Of a DNA stretch of 64,000 bases, positions 52,343 to 61,802 are shown piece by piece. This DNA is from Candidatus Pedobacter colombiensis. GTDB taxonomy: Bacteria > Bacteroidota > Bacteroidia > Sphingobacteriales > Sphingobacteriaceae. Location of the stretch: positions 2,108,001-2,172,000 of the forward strand of contig CP119313.1 of NCBI GenBank assembly GCA_029202485.1. The letters run 5' to 3'. Both the position numbers and the translations under genes were made by a program. The notes below the pieces were generated by a model. The model saw only the letters and a program-made list of their open reading frames with translations. It had not been told where the DNA came from and searched no databases. The first letter of the stretch is position 1. Each line of letters begins with the position of its first letter.

Positions 52343-53086
52343 TTATCTTATAAATAATGCTGTTAGTACTACAACGACGGCAGATATTGCAGTAGTTATG
52401 ATAGGTACAGCGCGGACATTAGGATTGTATTCTTTCTCTTTTGATTTGTCGGGCTCAACATATACAATGTCATTCTGCTTTAACCGAAAAAATGGCGAGC
52501 TATATGTATTTTTATCATTGAGATTGAGTCTGGTCATTTGGCGTACTCCATTATTTTCCCTGATCACCAGAACATTTTCTCTTTTGCCATATACGGTCAT
52601 GTCACCAGCCATACCTAATGCTTCTAATAAATTGACCTGATCCCCCGGGACAGTTAGTGAGGCAGGATGGTTTACTTCTCCAATTACAGTGATTTTGAAA
52701 TTAACCAGTTCAAGATCTACTACGGGATTTTTAATCTGTTTTTTAAGCTCCATTGTAATTAAGTTTTGGGCCTGTTCAATAGTTAGTCCTTCAACCTTTA
52801 AATCACCCAGTAATGGTAAAGTGATCATTCCATTATTGTTTATTCTAAATACCGCCTTACCAGCTGTGGTAGTATTGGTGGAGTTAGTAAATAAAGCGTT
52901 ATACTCTGCATTCAAGCTTGTCAACGACATGCTTAACTGATCGTTTTTCTGGAGCTTAAGCTCAGGTATGTTTTCTATTTGGCTGCTGGAAACATCAGTG
53001 AAGTTACTGAAGTAAACAAGATTTCTGTGTGGAGCGCAGGCCATTAAGACCATTGATATTGACAAAGCAAAGCATAGGTTTTTCAT
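52343..53086 (-). CDS. Wza-like polysaccharide export lipoprotein
   Basis: About 247 residues from the ATG at 53086 (a TTG three codons earlier also fits). Signal peptide with lipobox LMAC, the polysaccharide export motif (LQKNDQLSMSLTSL, about 45-60; GMITLPLLGDLKVEGLTIEQAQ), one SLBB-like domain (KITVIGEVNHPASLTVPG) and a C-terminal hydrophobic helix (about 228-247). Together with Wzc it forms the export channel. First gene of the reverse half. Confidence 0.92.
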   Translation of the reverse strand: MKNLCFALSISMVLMACAPHRNLVYFSNFTDVSSSQIENIPELKLQKNDQLSMSLTSLNAEYNALFTNSTNTTTAGKAVFRINNNGMITLPLLGDLKVEGLTIEQAQNLITMELKKQIKNPVVDLELVNFKITVIGEVNHPASLTVPGDQVNLLEALGMAGDMTVYGKRENVLVIRENNGVRQMTRLNLNDKNTYSSPFFRLKQNDIVYVEPDKSKEKEYNPNVRAVPIITTAISAVVVVLTALFIR

Positions 53087-53265
53087 TTTGTTCAAGGCTA
53101 GAATTTCAAAAATGATAATCTTTAATTTGTTTAATAAAGTTATAGAAATAATAAACCAGCATACCCGGGGTTAGCTATGTTGTATTTTAAATTGTAAATG
53201 TTTACACTAAATTTTACGAAAAAGAATGTTAATTTGTTAACAGGTTTTACAAGGTTGACAACTGT

Positions 53266-54453
53266 ATGGATTCAATGTTTACACATTTTCCGTTATCCTC
53301 CATTCTTGATAACGATTTTTATAAGATTACTATGCAACAAGGAGTTATTCGTCTATTCCCAGCTGCAAAGGCACGTTATCAATTTATAAACCGGGGTAAC
53401 CATACATTTCCTACAGGATTCGCTACAGCTTTACGTAATGCTGTAGATAACATGGCCTTATTAAAACTGAGTAATGATGAGAAACGATTCCTTCAACTTA
53501 ATTGTCCATATCTCGACCCGGTATACCTTGATTTTCTCGAAGGTTATCGGTTCAACCCCGGCGAAGTACACATAGCTCAGGAGGGAGATCAGTTGAAAGT
53601 AAGTATTGAAGGTTTATGGTATCGTACGATTTTATGGGAAGTACCTTTAATGTCTATTATATGCGAGTTGTATTATATTTTGGGTAAAGCAAAAAGGATT
53701 AGCGACAAGGATATAATTGATATAACCAGACATAAAATAGAAAGCTATAGAGATTTGGGGGTAACAGTGGCAGAATTTGGTACACGTCGAAGATATTCTT
53801 ACCAGGTGCAGCGTTTAGTATTACAATCGTTAAGTAAATATGGCGCAGGCGCTTTTATTGGAACAAGTAATGTACACATGGCCATGCTCCATCAGACAAA
53901 ACCAATTGGTACACATGCACACGAATGGTTTATGTTCCATGCCGCACAGTATGGCTTTAAAATGGCCAATGCGATGGGATTGGAGCATTGGGTTCAGGTT
54001 TACCGTGGCGATCTGGGGATTGCCCTGTCAGACACTTACACTACAGATGTATTTTTCAACCAGTTTGATAAGATGTTCTCTAAGCTATTTGATGGGGTAA
54101 GGCACGACAGTAGAGATCCAATTGTGTTTGCCAATAAGGTAATAGCTCATTATCAAAGAATGGGAATTGATCCAAAATCTAAGACTATTATTTTCTCTGA
54201 CGCCTTGGACTATGATAAAGTAGTCCGGATTGCTGTTCATTGCCGGGATAAGATTGGTATGTCTTTTGGCATAGGTACTAATTTTACAAATGATGCTGGA
54301 CCCGAACCTATGAATATTGTGATTAAAATGACTGAAGCACATCCAAAGGATGGGGAGTGGACGGAGGTCGTTAAATTGTCAGATGAACAAGGAAAATACA
54401 CTGGGAATGTGGAGATGATCCAACTTGCTAAAATTATTCTAGGCATCAGTTGA
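53266..54453 (+). CDS. pncB: Nicotinate phosphoribosyltransferase
   Basis: Makes nicotinate mononucleotide in NAD salvage. Its 395 residues match the family. SILDNDFYKITMQQGV at the N-terminus, AEFGTRRRYSYQVQR, FIGTSNVHMA and the catalytic His in IGTHAHEWF are visible. Housekeeping gene marking the right border of the capsule locus; divergent from wza. Confidence 0.95.
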   Translation: MDSMFTHFPLSSILDNDFYKITMQQGVIRLFPAAKARYQFINRGNHTFPTGFATALRNAVDNMALLKLSNDEKRFLQLNCPYLDPVYLDFLEGYRFNPGEVHIAQEGDQLKVSIEGLWYRTILWEVPLMSIICELYYILGKAKRISDKDIIDITRHKIESYRDLGVTVAEFGTRRRYSYQVQRLVLQSLSKYGAGAFIGTSNVHMAMLHQTKPIGTHAHEWFMFHAAQYGFKMANAMGLEHWVQVYRGDLGIALSDTYTTDVFFNQFDKMFSKLFDGVRHDSRDPIVFANKVIAHYQRMGIDPKSKTIIFSDALDYDKVVRIAVHCRDKIGMSFGIGTNFTNDAGPEPMNIVIKMTEAHPKDGEWTEVVKLSDEQGKYTGNVEMIQLAKIILGIS

Positions 54454-54533
54454 ACACTTTTAGGGGCTTTTTTAAAGAATTGTAATTGATAATAAGTAGC
54501 TTACAATTGAGTGTTAGTTTTTTTGAAAAAATA

Positions 54534-54565
54534 TTTAGTAGAATAAATTAATAATCCTATCTTTG
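54534..54565 (+). promoter_or_regulatory. Promoter of tRNA-Lys (Bacteroidota type)
   Basis: A perfect -7 box TATCTTTG (54558-54565) lies 20 bases after TTTA (54534-54537), one mismatch from the -33 TTTG, and 22 bases before the tRNA start. Confidence 0.55.
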
Positions 54566-54587
54566 CACCCTCATCAAACAAGATGAT

Positions 54588-54660
54588 GATTCCGTAGCTC
54601 AGCTGGTAGAGCATTACACTTTTAATGTAGTGGTCCTGGGTTCGAATCCCAGCGGGATCA
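54588..54660 (+). tRNA. tRNA-Lys (anticodon TTT)
   Basis: The 73 bases fold as a cloverleaf: acceptor GATTCCG with CGGGATC (one G-T pair), D arm AGCTCAGCTGGTAGAGC, anticodon loop CTTTTAA giving TTT, T arm with GGTTCGAATCC. The discriminator is A, and CCA is not encoded. A typical integration target next to a recombinase gene. Confidence 0.97.
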
Positions 54661-54661
54661 C

Positions 54662-54711
54662 AAAAGGCGCACTAAGTTGCGCCTTTTTGCATTTAATGGC
54701 ATTTTAAATGC
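54662..54711 (+). terminator. Two hairpins after tRNA-Lys
   Basis: AAAGGCGCA (54663-54671) pairs with TGCGCCTTT (54678-54686) and is followed by TT. A second stem, GCATTTAA/TTAAATGC, lies at 54689-54711 before TGTTTTT. The first is a clear terminator; the second is A/T-rich. Confidence 0.85.
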
Positions 54712-54760
54712 TGTTTTTCATAAAAAATCAATCATTTTGTTTCATTTCAAATCATCCTAT

Positions 54761-54809
54761 CTGGTGGTCATTCTGGTGGTCATTTTAAAATCATAAATTT
54801 GACCACCAG
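54761..54809. repeat. CTGGTGGTCA direct and inverted repeats upstream of the integrase
   Basis: CTGGTGGTCATT occurs twice in tandem (54761-54772 and 54773-54784), and the inverse GACCACCAG follows at 54801-54809. They lie between tRNA-Lys and the integrase ATG, the place expected for integrase arm-binding or attachment sequences. Confidence 0.65.
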
Positions 54810-54888
54810 ACAGAAATTGTTTGAGGCGTGAGTATAGATAAGAATTGTCGTTAATTATTTAATTATCAACATTTTAAAGTGCAGAAAG

Positions 54889-56181
54889 ATGAAAATCAAA
54901 CATGAAATCGAACTCCTTCCGTGGGTTCACAAGAGTAAAAAAAGGAGCCATGGAAAGGCTCCTATGTTTATCAGGGTCACTTTTGGCGGTTGTCAAACTG
55001 AAGTTTCTTTAAAGAGCGTCATTGATCCTGATAATTGGGATGTAAAAAACAAGCTTGCAAGTAAACAGGAAGAAGACTTTCGAAAGATCAATGAAAAAAT
55101 ACAAAGTAGCAAAGTTGATCTGATAAGAATTTATGATGCACTATGGCATCAATTTGATAGTGTGACTCCTGAGATGGTAAAAAGAGTTTACCAAGGAAAA
55201 TCTGCAATTGAAGATAAAAAGACTATTGTAATGCCTGACAAACAGCATCAGACACTATTGATGGTATTTGATGAATTTATTGCCCGAATTGCGAAAAAGG
55301 TTCAGGTCAAAGAAGCTTCTCCTGGTACTCTCCGTCATTGGAAGAGCACAATGAAAAAAGTTGTGGCATTCCTCCAACACCGACACAAGAAAGCTGATAT
55401 AGCATTTGCAGACATTGAGCCGATGTTTGCTGATGAAATGTATGACTACCTTACTTTAGATATTGAAAAATGCTTATCTGAGCTAACGGCTAAAAAACAG
55501 ATCAAGAAAATTAAGCAGATCATTAAGCTAGGTGTTAAGAAGAAACTAATTACTCACAATCCCATTGCCGATTTCGTATGTGGTGGTGATCAGCTGGATA
55601 TTCCACCGCTTGAACTTCACGAGGTTATTTCTATTTACAATAAAGATTTTGGAATTGCCCGTTTAAATGAAGTTCGTGATTGCTATGTATTCCAATGTTT
55701 TACAGGATTCGCCTTTCAGGATATATATGACTTATCCCCTTGCAACATTGTACTAGTTGGCAACAAAAAAGAAAGATGGTTGATTAAAGACAGAGGAAAA
55801 ACAGGAGTTTCGGAAATGGTGCCAATCTTACCAGTAATCGATCAATTGATTGAGAAATATAAGAATCACCCAAAATGTAGATTGAGAAATGCTTTAATGC
55901 CTGTTGATTCTAACGTCAGATATAATGGTTATTTAAAGGAGATTGGTGTTATATGTAATATCAACAGGGAATTGAATACACACCTTGCACGTCATACCTT
56001 TGCCGATATTATCCTTAATCTTGGTGTACCATTAGAAGATGTCAGCAAGATGCTTGGTCATAAAAGCGTACGTACTACACAACGTTATTGCAGGGTTCGT
56101 AAACAGAGAATCAGTGAAAACATGCAAATAGCGCGGCAGAAATTATTTAATAAAAAGGGGCAATTAAAATTAGCAAGCTAA
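54889..56181 (+). CDS. Tyrosine recombinase / integrase (Bacteroidota type)
   Basis: Protein of 430 residues. An N-terminal arm-binding domain and SAM-like core-binding domain (about 115-215) precede the catalytic domain. HLARHTFADII (His-x-x-Arg), LGHKSVRTTQRY (His, nucleophile Tyr) and the KT of DRGKTG are visible. The usual first Arg (TGLR-) is Ala here (TGFAFQDIYDL), as in other Bacteroidota integrases such as IntDOT, where that Arg is also missing. It probably integrates the island next to tRNA-Lys. Confidence 0.92.
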   Translation: MKIKHEIELLPWVHKSKKRSHGKAPMFIRVTFGGCQTEVSLKSVIDPDNWDVKNKLASKQEEDFRKINEKIQSSKVDLIRIYDALWHQFDSVTPEMVKRVYQGKSAIEDKKTIVMPDKQHQTLLMVFDEFIARIAKKVQVKEASPGTLRHWKSTMKKVVAFLQHRHKKADIAFADIEPMFADEMYDYLTLDIEKCLSELTAKKQIKKIKQIIKLGVKKKLITHNPIADFVCGGDQLDIPPLELHEVISIYNKDFGIARLNEVRDCYVFQCFTGFAFQDIYDLSPCNIVLVGNKKERWLIKDRGKTGVSEMVPILPVIDQLIEKYKNHPKCRLRNALMPVDSNVRYNGYLKEIGVICNINRELNTHLARHTFADIILNLGVPLEDVSKMLGHKSVRTTQRYCRVRKQRISENMQIARQKLFNKKGQLKLAS

Positions 56182-56185
56182 ATTT

Positions 56186-56222
56186 AAATTAACGGGGCGT
56201 AATCAATATGCCCCGTTAATTT
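56186..56222 (+). terminator. Terminator after the integrase gene
   Basis: A perfect 13-bp stem (56186-56198 with 56210-56222) with a core CGGGGC and an 11-nt loop, 5 bases past the stop codon. No long T run follows, but the stem is strong. Confidence 0.75.
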
Positions 56223-56339
56223 AGCAAGTTTGTCAGTTTTTGTATATAAATAAAATAGAATAACAAGTATGCGGACATTTGTAATGGGAGTTACTAGCTG
56301 ATATTTTAATATAGCCGTCTTTGTAAGATGACCACTTAA

Positions 56340-58262
56340 TTAGTCCGCTTTGGGATTAATCTTCCTTGTTGGCTTAATAACACCAGGCATTCCAACACCA
56401 ACTCGGGTATAATAGGTTTCAATATCATCTTTGTAAGAAATCATCATGATCTTCTCTTCTTCCTTTTTTTCTTTAAGTGGAAACAGGTCTTCGAAGAAAA
56501 ATCCTAATACATCAAGCTCATCAACAAACTCAATATCATCCCGTTCATAAAGCTGAAATCGATTTTTTAAATAGTCATTGAAATCTTCCTCATTTTGGAT
56601 GAGGTCGGCAAAAACCATTAAGTCATACAGTGAAACAATCCAAGTCCATTTATAATCCGGGCTTACAATACCATTATCAATTAAGTATTTTAAGTTAACT
56701 GCAACCGTACCGTAGTGTTCGTACATGACCGATATTTTTACCACATTGTAGTTATTCTCTTTGGCTATTGTAAACGTATTGATCTTGTTATTTGCTGCAT
56801 ACTTAAACGTTGGCAACGCGGTTTCATTAATATACTTCTCTGCACGATAGCATTGATATGATCCTTCGTTTATGGTTTCATTAATGCGATCCTTCAAACC
56901 CAGAAGAGCCCCCCTGCGGTGTTTTTTATTTAATTCTCCCGCTTTAACTTCAATAATATAAAGAGAATTTGAACCTGCACCCAATACATCAAGCTCGGGT
57001 TCTTTTGCGATTCCGTCTTCAACAATATTGTACTTTAAGGAATGATAAAATTGAACCTTGGGTAGCATCTTTTCGAACAGTTCTTTTACCTTTTTCTCAA
57101 TATAATTGTCGCGAGATATAGAGCTCGAGTTGCCTTTAAAACGATTTTCGTAATAGGTTGCACCAGCAGCTTGGAATATTTCAGCAGCAATGTCAAAAAT
57201 ATTTCTGAAGGCAAGGTTGATAGAAAAACAATACATTTTGTCACCGACCATTACAAGAGGTTTCGTTTTTATAATTGTATCGCCCAGGGGAAATCCACCA
57301 AATTTTCCCTTTAAAAACAAAGAGTCGTCCCCGAATTGATGTGATAATAGTTTGAATATTTTCTCCTGTTTTTCGTTCTCGGGTATTACCCTAAATAGCC
57401 TGTTATATGCTTCAATGTCATCATACCCAATTGCTGTTGGGCCATATTTATTCTCTTTAGAGAAAAGGTCTTCCTTTTCCATTGCACCACCAAAAAGGGC
57501 CTTGAATTTCATTTCGGTCTTTTTATTCTCATCCTTTTCATCCTCGATTTTTTTAATTTCATCCTGGTTAAATAACCTGTCATATGCTAAGGAGGCTCCA
57601 AATGGGGTTGCGATTTTTGAAGCAACCAAGACATCAAGGCGCTGTATTGCTGCGAAAAGATCTATAAAATCAAAACCATAATACTGCTGTAAAAAATCAT
57701 TATGTGGCCCAAATGTTTCCTTATAAACCTCTGAAATGTGCATATGATAGCCATTTCCTCGGACATTCATTGCATCGCCCATCACCCGTAATTTCAGCCA
57801 ATGATCTAATTCATTTCCATTTCCTGGCTTTTCGGCAGCGGTTTCATAAAAGCCGATGTTAAATTTGATTTTTGCAAGTTGTTCCTGTATTCGATCAATA
57901 TCGGTCTGGGTAGGTAAGACCCCGGCTTTTGCATTTGGACCTGCAGATGCGATACTCATAGCATATTCCAACAAGACCTCAATGGTATCGTCTTTAATGA
58001 GTTTTTCATCCTCTACTTTTTCCTTATCCGGTCCATCATAAGTTTCCAAAAACTGGTTGTAAAAATTGGGAGATGATCTCAAAAGCTTGGCCCCCAAGCC
58101 CCCCAATACGTATATTTTATCAAAGCTGTTTATTAACTCAATTACTATATTAATTTCATCCTTAATCCAGCTTAAATACCTATCGCGATCATTACTAGCT
58201 TGTTCAAAGGCATATCGCCATTGTTCTTTTAGCTCCTCGGTAAAGTAAATTGGTTTTGTCAT
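56340..58262 (-). CDS. Unknown 640-residue protein with a PD-(D/E)XK-like nuclease motif
   Basis: No family recognised with certainty. Residues 423-440 read as a nuclease-like core: ELD, a short spacer, then SLYIIEVKAG (Glu438-Val-Lys440), followed by GSYQCYRAEKY (Gln470), the pattern of PD-(D/E)XK enzymes. The N-terminal 300 residues are helical and charged, without membrane segments or signal. It lies convergent to the integrase, so it is island cargo. A defence or DNA-processing nuclease is an inference; other uses of the fold are possible. Confidence 0.55.
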   Translation of the reverse strand: MTKPIYFTEELKEQWRYAFEQASNDRDRYLSWIKDEINIVIELINSFDKIYVLGGLGAKLLRSSPNFYNQFLETYDGPDKEKVEDEKLIKDDTIEVLLEYAMSIASAGPNAKAGVLPTQTDIDRIQEQLAKIKFNIGFYETAAEKPGNGNELDHWLKLRVMGDAMNVRGNGYHMHISEVYKETFGPHNDFLQQYYGFDFIDLFAAIQRLDVLVASKIATPFGASLAYDRLFNQDEIKKIEDEKDENKKTEMKFKALFGGAMEKEDLFSKENKYGPTAIGYDDIEAYNRLFRVIPENEKQEKIFKLLSHQFGDDSLFLKGKFGGFPLGDTIIKTKPLVMVGDKMYCFSINLAFRNIFDIAAEIFQAAGATYYENRFKGNSSSISRDNYIEKKVKELFEKMLPKVQFYHSLKYNIVEDGIAKEPELDVLGAGSNSLYIIEVKAGELNKKHRRGALLGLKDRINETINEGSYQCYRAEKYINETALPTFKYAANNKINTFTIAKENNYNVVKISVMYEHYGTVAVNLKYLIDNGIVSPDYKWTWIVSLYDLMVFADLIQNEEDFNDYLKNRFQLYERDDIEFVDELDVLGFFFEDLFPLKEKKEEEKIMMISYKDDIETYYTRVGVGMPGVIKPTRKINPKAD

Positions 58263-58464
58263 AGAAGTTCGCTGGTTTTATCAAAAAGATACTACGATCT
58301 GATTTAATGAGTTTCGAGTAAGTATCTTTTTATTAATTGTGTTCATGTTAAACTTACCATAGTTTATATAATTTTAAAAGTCTTTTACCCTAACTCATGT
58401 GCGGGAGTTATCTAATCTAATTTTTTCGGAATAGGACACTTTTTTCTCCTATTTTTTGCACGTT

Positions 58465-61152
58465 TTATTTTTTTACGCTAAAATCACGAAAGGTATAAGT
58501 AAATGTAATCATATAATAGGTCATTAACACTTGTGCCCGCTGGTCTTCAAAGTATAGATTTGTCACAATGCGCTGAATACTGTTATTTTCCCGAAGCACA
58601 TCAAATACTGAAAGCCGTATTTCTCCTCTGTCATTCTTCAAGAACTTTTTAGCTAAAGAAAGATTCCACAGGAGGTATTTTTGATTGTATTCAGAAGAAA
58701 GACCAGAAAAAAACTGCCCCGTTAAACTTGTCTGGCACACAAAGTTCCTCCAAAACATCCAATAGAGCGTTGCAGTATTAGTTTGACTAAGGAAAGTATT
58801 GTTTGTATTGGCTTGCAACCCATTATGTATTAAGGTATAAGAAACACTTGAAGCAAGTGAGAAATCAAGTTTTTCATTGATGTTGCTAGTCAATGAAAGT
58901 GAAATACCCGGTGCATGCAAACTGGAGGTATTTATTTGGTTGTTAACAAGTGCCGGACTATTTCGATAATTATAGGATATGCTACTGTTTAGGTTCGATT
59001 TGATAGCAGATAATGGTGCGCTATAGGTTACATTGGAATTTACGACATAGTTTCCAGTAAGGTTCACAGGCATTGTAATTTGCCCACCTTTTTTCAGTAA
59101 GATCTCACCGTCGATAATGACATCATTCACTGCCAGGTATGTACTATTGGTAATGTACTTATCTGTGTATGTTAGCGTGGCTGAGGCAAAGAAAGAATGC
59201 GATTTTTCTTTTGTTGACATGCTGTATCGAGTCATAAGACTATGCTGATAGGCTTGTTTCAGTTGCGGATTTCCAGTAGTAAGCAAGATGGGATTAGTAT
59301 TGTTTATCACGTTTTGCAATTGCCCAACAGAGGGTTGTATAGTAGTCATGCGATATGTGATTGCGAGATTCTTGTTTAAAGCTAGTTTGTAGTTTGCTAC
59401 TGCGCTAGGTAAGATATTGATATATTTTCTTGTCAGATCAGGTAGAGGAGATTGCTCCTCCTTATTATTTATGATCAGCGTTTGGTATGACAAGCCGAGA
59501 GATAAATTGAGTTTAGCATTGGTAAAATTATAACCTAAGCCGAATTGCTGTGTAGTCGTGATGCTTCTGAACTTATTTGTAAATAAGGAATCTTTCAGAT
59601 CATACTTACTTGTTGTACTGGAATAGTTGTACGTATTCTTTTGCGAAGTATTATCCTGTAGTGAAAAATTATAGTTGACTTGTACTATTCCCTTTTCCCC
59701 CATAGGTTCAGTATAGGTTGGATTAACGCTTATATGCCATCCGAAATTGGCAAGATTAGACCTCTGGTCAATAGAAGCTGAATCACTAAACATGCTTGTG
59801 GCTTTAAGTGTGTTCTGTCCTCTATTATCGTTACTACCCACATTGAGCATTGAAGATAAGGTTCTTCTTTGGGTTTGGAAACGATGACGATATAGGAAAT
59901 CGGAGGCTATATTGTATCCGTTAGTCGTTGAGCGATTACTATTTGTGGTCTGTGTCAGCAATTGGCTATTGTCGCCCATAGTTGCATCAGAAAGAGCGTA
60001 GCCATCACCTTGTTGGATGGAAATGATGGGTTGTATCAGAACCGAATTCATACTGTCTGTTTTCAAATCATATCGAAGGTTAAACTTGTGAACATAGCCA
60101 ATTGAGGTTGTTCTATCAGACTGTTTATATTGCAATCCCGAATCAGAAACATATTCCCTAAATAGAGACCGTTGCAATTCAATATTGTTCTTCTCAAATG
60201 AATAGCTTGCAGTGAGATCGCTGGTACCAATTGTGTTCGTGTAGTTTATCGCCCCTGCATTTGATGTCGCTATACCTCCGCCTTGCGTTCGATTGGCTGG
60301 CACTTCTACGGCAGTGAACTTGCTATTATTTATGTTGTTTGATTGCCCAAGTATGGATATTCGTTGCGGCCCTCTGAAGTTGTTAATATTTGCACCGGCT
60401 TGATATCTATAATCACTACCATATCCCGCATACGCTTTGCCAAACTGACCATTTCTGCGGTCAGGTTTTGTTACGATGTTTATTGTTTTTGAAGTTTGAC
60501 CATCAGAGAACCCTGTAAATTGTGATTGTTCGCTCCTTTGATCGTACACTTGGATCTTACTCACGATATCTGCTGGCAGATTCTTTAATGCCATGGACGC
60601 ATCATTTCCCATGAAAGGCTTGCCATCGAGCAAAATCTTAACCACCATTTCGCCTTGCGCCTTGACTGTTGCAGTGGAGCTGGACACCTCTATGCCTGGC
60701 ATTTTCTTTATAAGGTCTTCTACACTTGCATCGGCATTTGCTGAATATGATTTCGCATCGAACTCGGTAGTGTCTCCTTTTTGCAAAACTCTGGGTGATC
60801 GTTCCAGAATTCTCACTTCATCCAATGTGTTATTTGAAACGGATAGAATAATTTTTCCTAGCTGTATTGATCCATTCAATATTATGATAGCTTTTTCAAG
60901 AGTAATAAAGCCAATGTAACTTGCTTTTAGCTGGTAATGTCCAGATTTCAGACCAGTAAACGAAAATTCACCCTGAGCATCTGAAACAGTACTTTTTTTA
61001 CTAGAATCTGCATCTTGAACAAGGCTGATGGTGGCTCCGTGAAGCGGTAATGTATCTCGTTCCAGCAAAGAGCCCACTATCGAATAGGTTTGCGATCGAC
61101 AAACTATACTCATGGCGAAAAGCCCGAAGAAAAGAAGTAGTCGATTATGCAT
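58465..61152 (-). CDS. Outer-membrane beta-barrel protein with carboxypeptidase-regulatory-like and plug domains
   Basis: Protein of 895 residues. Signal peptide to about CRS20, a carboxypeptidase-regulatory-like repeat (about 21-110), a TonB-plug-like domain (LDEVRILERSP, DLIKKMPGIEV, ILLDGKPFMGNDASMALKNLPADIVSKIQVYD, about 110-210) and a long beta-barrel (OMP_b-brl_3 type). No TonB box is clear. It is downstream of the thioredoxin-like gene on the same strand with an 83-bp gap. Possible receptor or exporter for the small secreted proteins. Confidence 0.85.
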   Translation of the reverse strand: MHNRLLLFFGLFAMSIVCRSQTYSIVGSLLERDTLPLHGATISLVQDADSSKKSTVSDAQGEFSFTGLKSGHYQLKASYIGFITLEKAIIILNGSIQLGKIILSVSNNTLDEVRILERSPRVLQKGDTTEFDAKSYSANADASVEDLIKKMPGIEVSSSTATVKAQGEMVVKILLDGKPFMGNDASMALKNLPADIVSKIQVYDQRSEQSQFTGFSDGQTSKTINIVTKPDRRNGQFGKAYAGYGSDYRYQAGANINNFRGPQRISILGQSNNINNSKFTAVEVPANRTQGGGIATSNAGAINYTNTIGTSDLTASYSFEKNNIELQRSLFREYVSDSGLQYKQSDRTTSIGYVHKFNLRYDLKTDSMNSVLIQPIISIQQGDGYALSDATMGDNSQLLTQTTNSNRSTTNGYNIASDFLYRHRFQTQRRTLSSMLNVGSNDNRGQNTLKATSMFSDSASIDQRSNLANFGWHISVNPTYTEPMGEKGIVQVNYNFSLQDNTSQKNTYNYSSTTSKYDLKDSLFTNKFRSITTTQQFGLGYNFTNAKLNLSLGLSYQTLIINNKEEQSPLPDLTRKYINILPSAVANYKLALNKNLAITYRMTTIQPSVGQLQNVINNTNPILLTTGNPQLKQAYQHSLMTRYSMSTKEKSHSFFASATLTYTDKYITNSTYLAVNDVIIDGEILLKKGGQITMPVNLTGNYVVNSNVTYSAPLSAIKSNLNSSISYNYRNSPALVNNQINTSSLHAPGISLSLTSNINEKLDFSLASSVSYTLIHNGLQANTNNTFLSQTNTATLYWMFWRNFVCQTSLTGQFFSGLSSEYNQKYLLWNLSLAKKFLKNDRGEIRLSVFDVLRENNSIQRIVTNLYFEDQRAQVLMTYYMITFTYTFRDFSVKK

Positions 61153-61235
61153 GTGCGATATGGTTTAAGATTACAGCTGGTTAAAGACAGTTAACCAGAA
61201 GAACTTATGCTAATCAAGATGTTCAAGAATTAAGG

Positions 61236-61802
61236 TTATCGGAAAACTCTTGAAAAAGCGGATGAAACAGTAGCCTTGCTAAAATTGGAACCAAGGTACA
61301 TTTCCTGATAGCGGACAAGAACCAATTTGTTTTTGTATTGCATGACGATTGCGGGTGTAATGTCTATGTTATACAAGTTAAAAATAGAATTTGAGGGCGC
61401 TTGGAGGGGTTCTGTATTTTCTACTGATGGATAAAACACAAAGAGATTATCTAAAATCCCCATAGTTGTTTTATTCTCATAGATATAGTTTTTCATTTGA
61501 AATACCGATGAATCACATAAAGAGATAGAACAAAATTTGATTGAATCTGTCTGGCTCATAAGAGACTGGAGATAGTTGGTTATCTCACTAAAGCATTTCA
61601 AACAAGACTTGTTGTTTTTTAATATATAGATCTTTCTTTCCGGATCATTTGAATGTAGCTGAATAGGAGAAAAATCACGTTTATATACGATCATTTTACT
61701 AATGTCAAAGCGACCATTGGGAATGCCGATCATTTCCTGAGCAAGAACTGATCGGCAAAAACTAAGTGTAAAAAAAAGTATGGCTATTATTCTAGTTTCC
61801 AT
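61236..61802 (-). CDS. Secreted thioredoxin-like protein
   Basis: Protein of 188 residues. Signal peptide ending LAQ (about residue 22). A thioredoxin-like core is suggested by IYILKNNKSCLKCFSEI (Cys-x-x-Cys, about 59-62) and by DITPAIVMQYKNKLVLV with a cis-Pro-like TP. The overall length fits a small TlpA-like fold. Its start overlaps the propeller-like gene by 16 bases, so the two are translated together. Redox function is inferred. Confidence 0.65.
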   Translation of the reverse strand: METRIIAILFFTLSFCRSVLAQEMIGIPNGRFDISKMIVYKRDFSPIQLHSNDPERKIYILKNNKSCLKCFSEITNYLQSLMSQTDSIKFCSISLCDSSVFQMKNYIYENKTTMGILDNLFVFYPSVENTEPLQAPSNSIFNLYNIDITPAIVMQYKNKLVLVRYQEMYLGSNFSKATVSSAFSRVFR

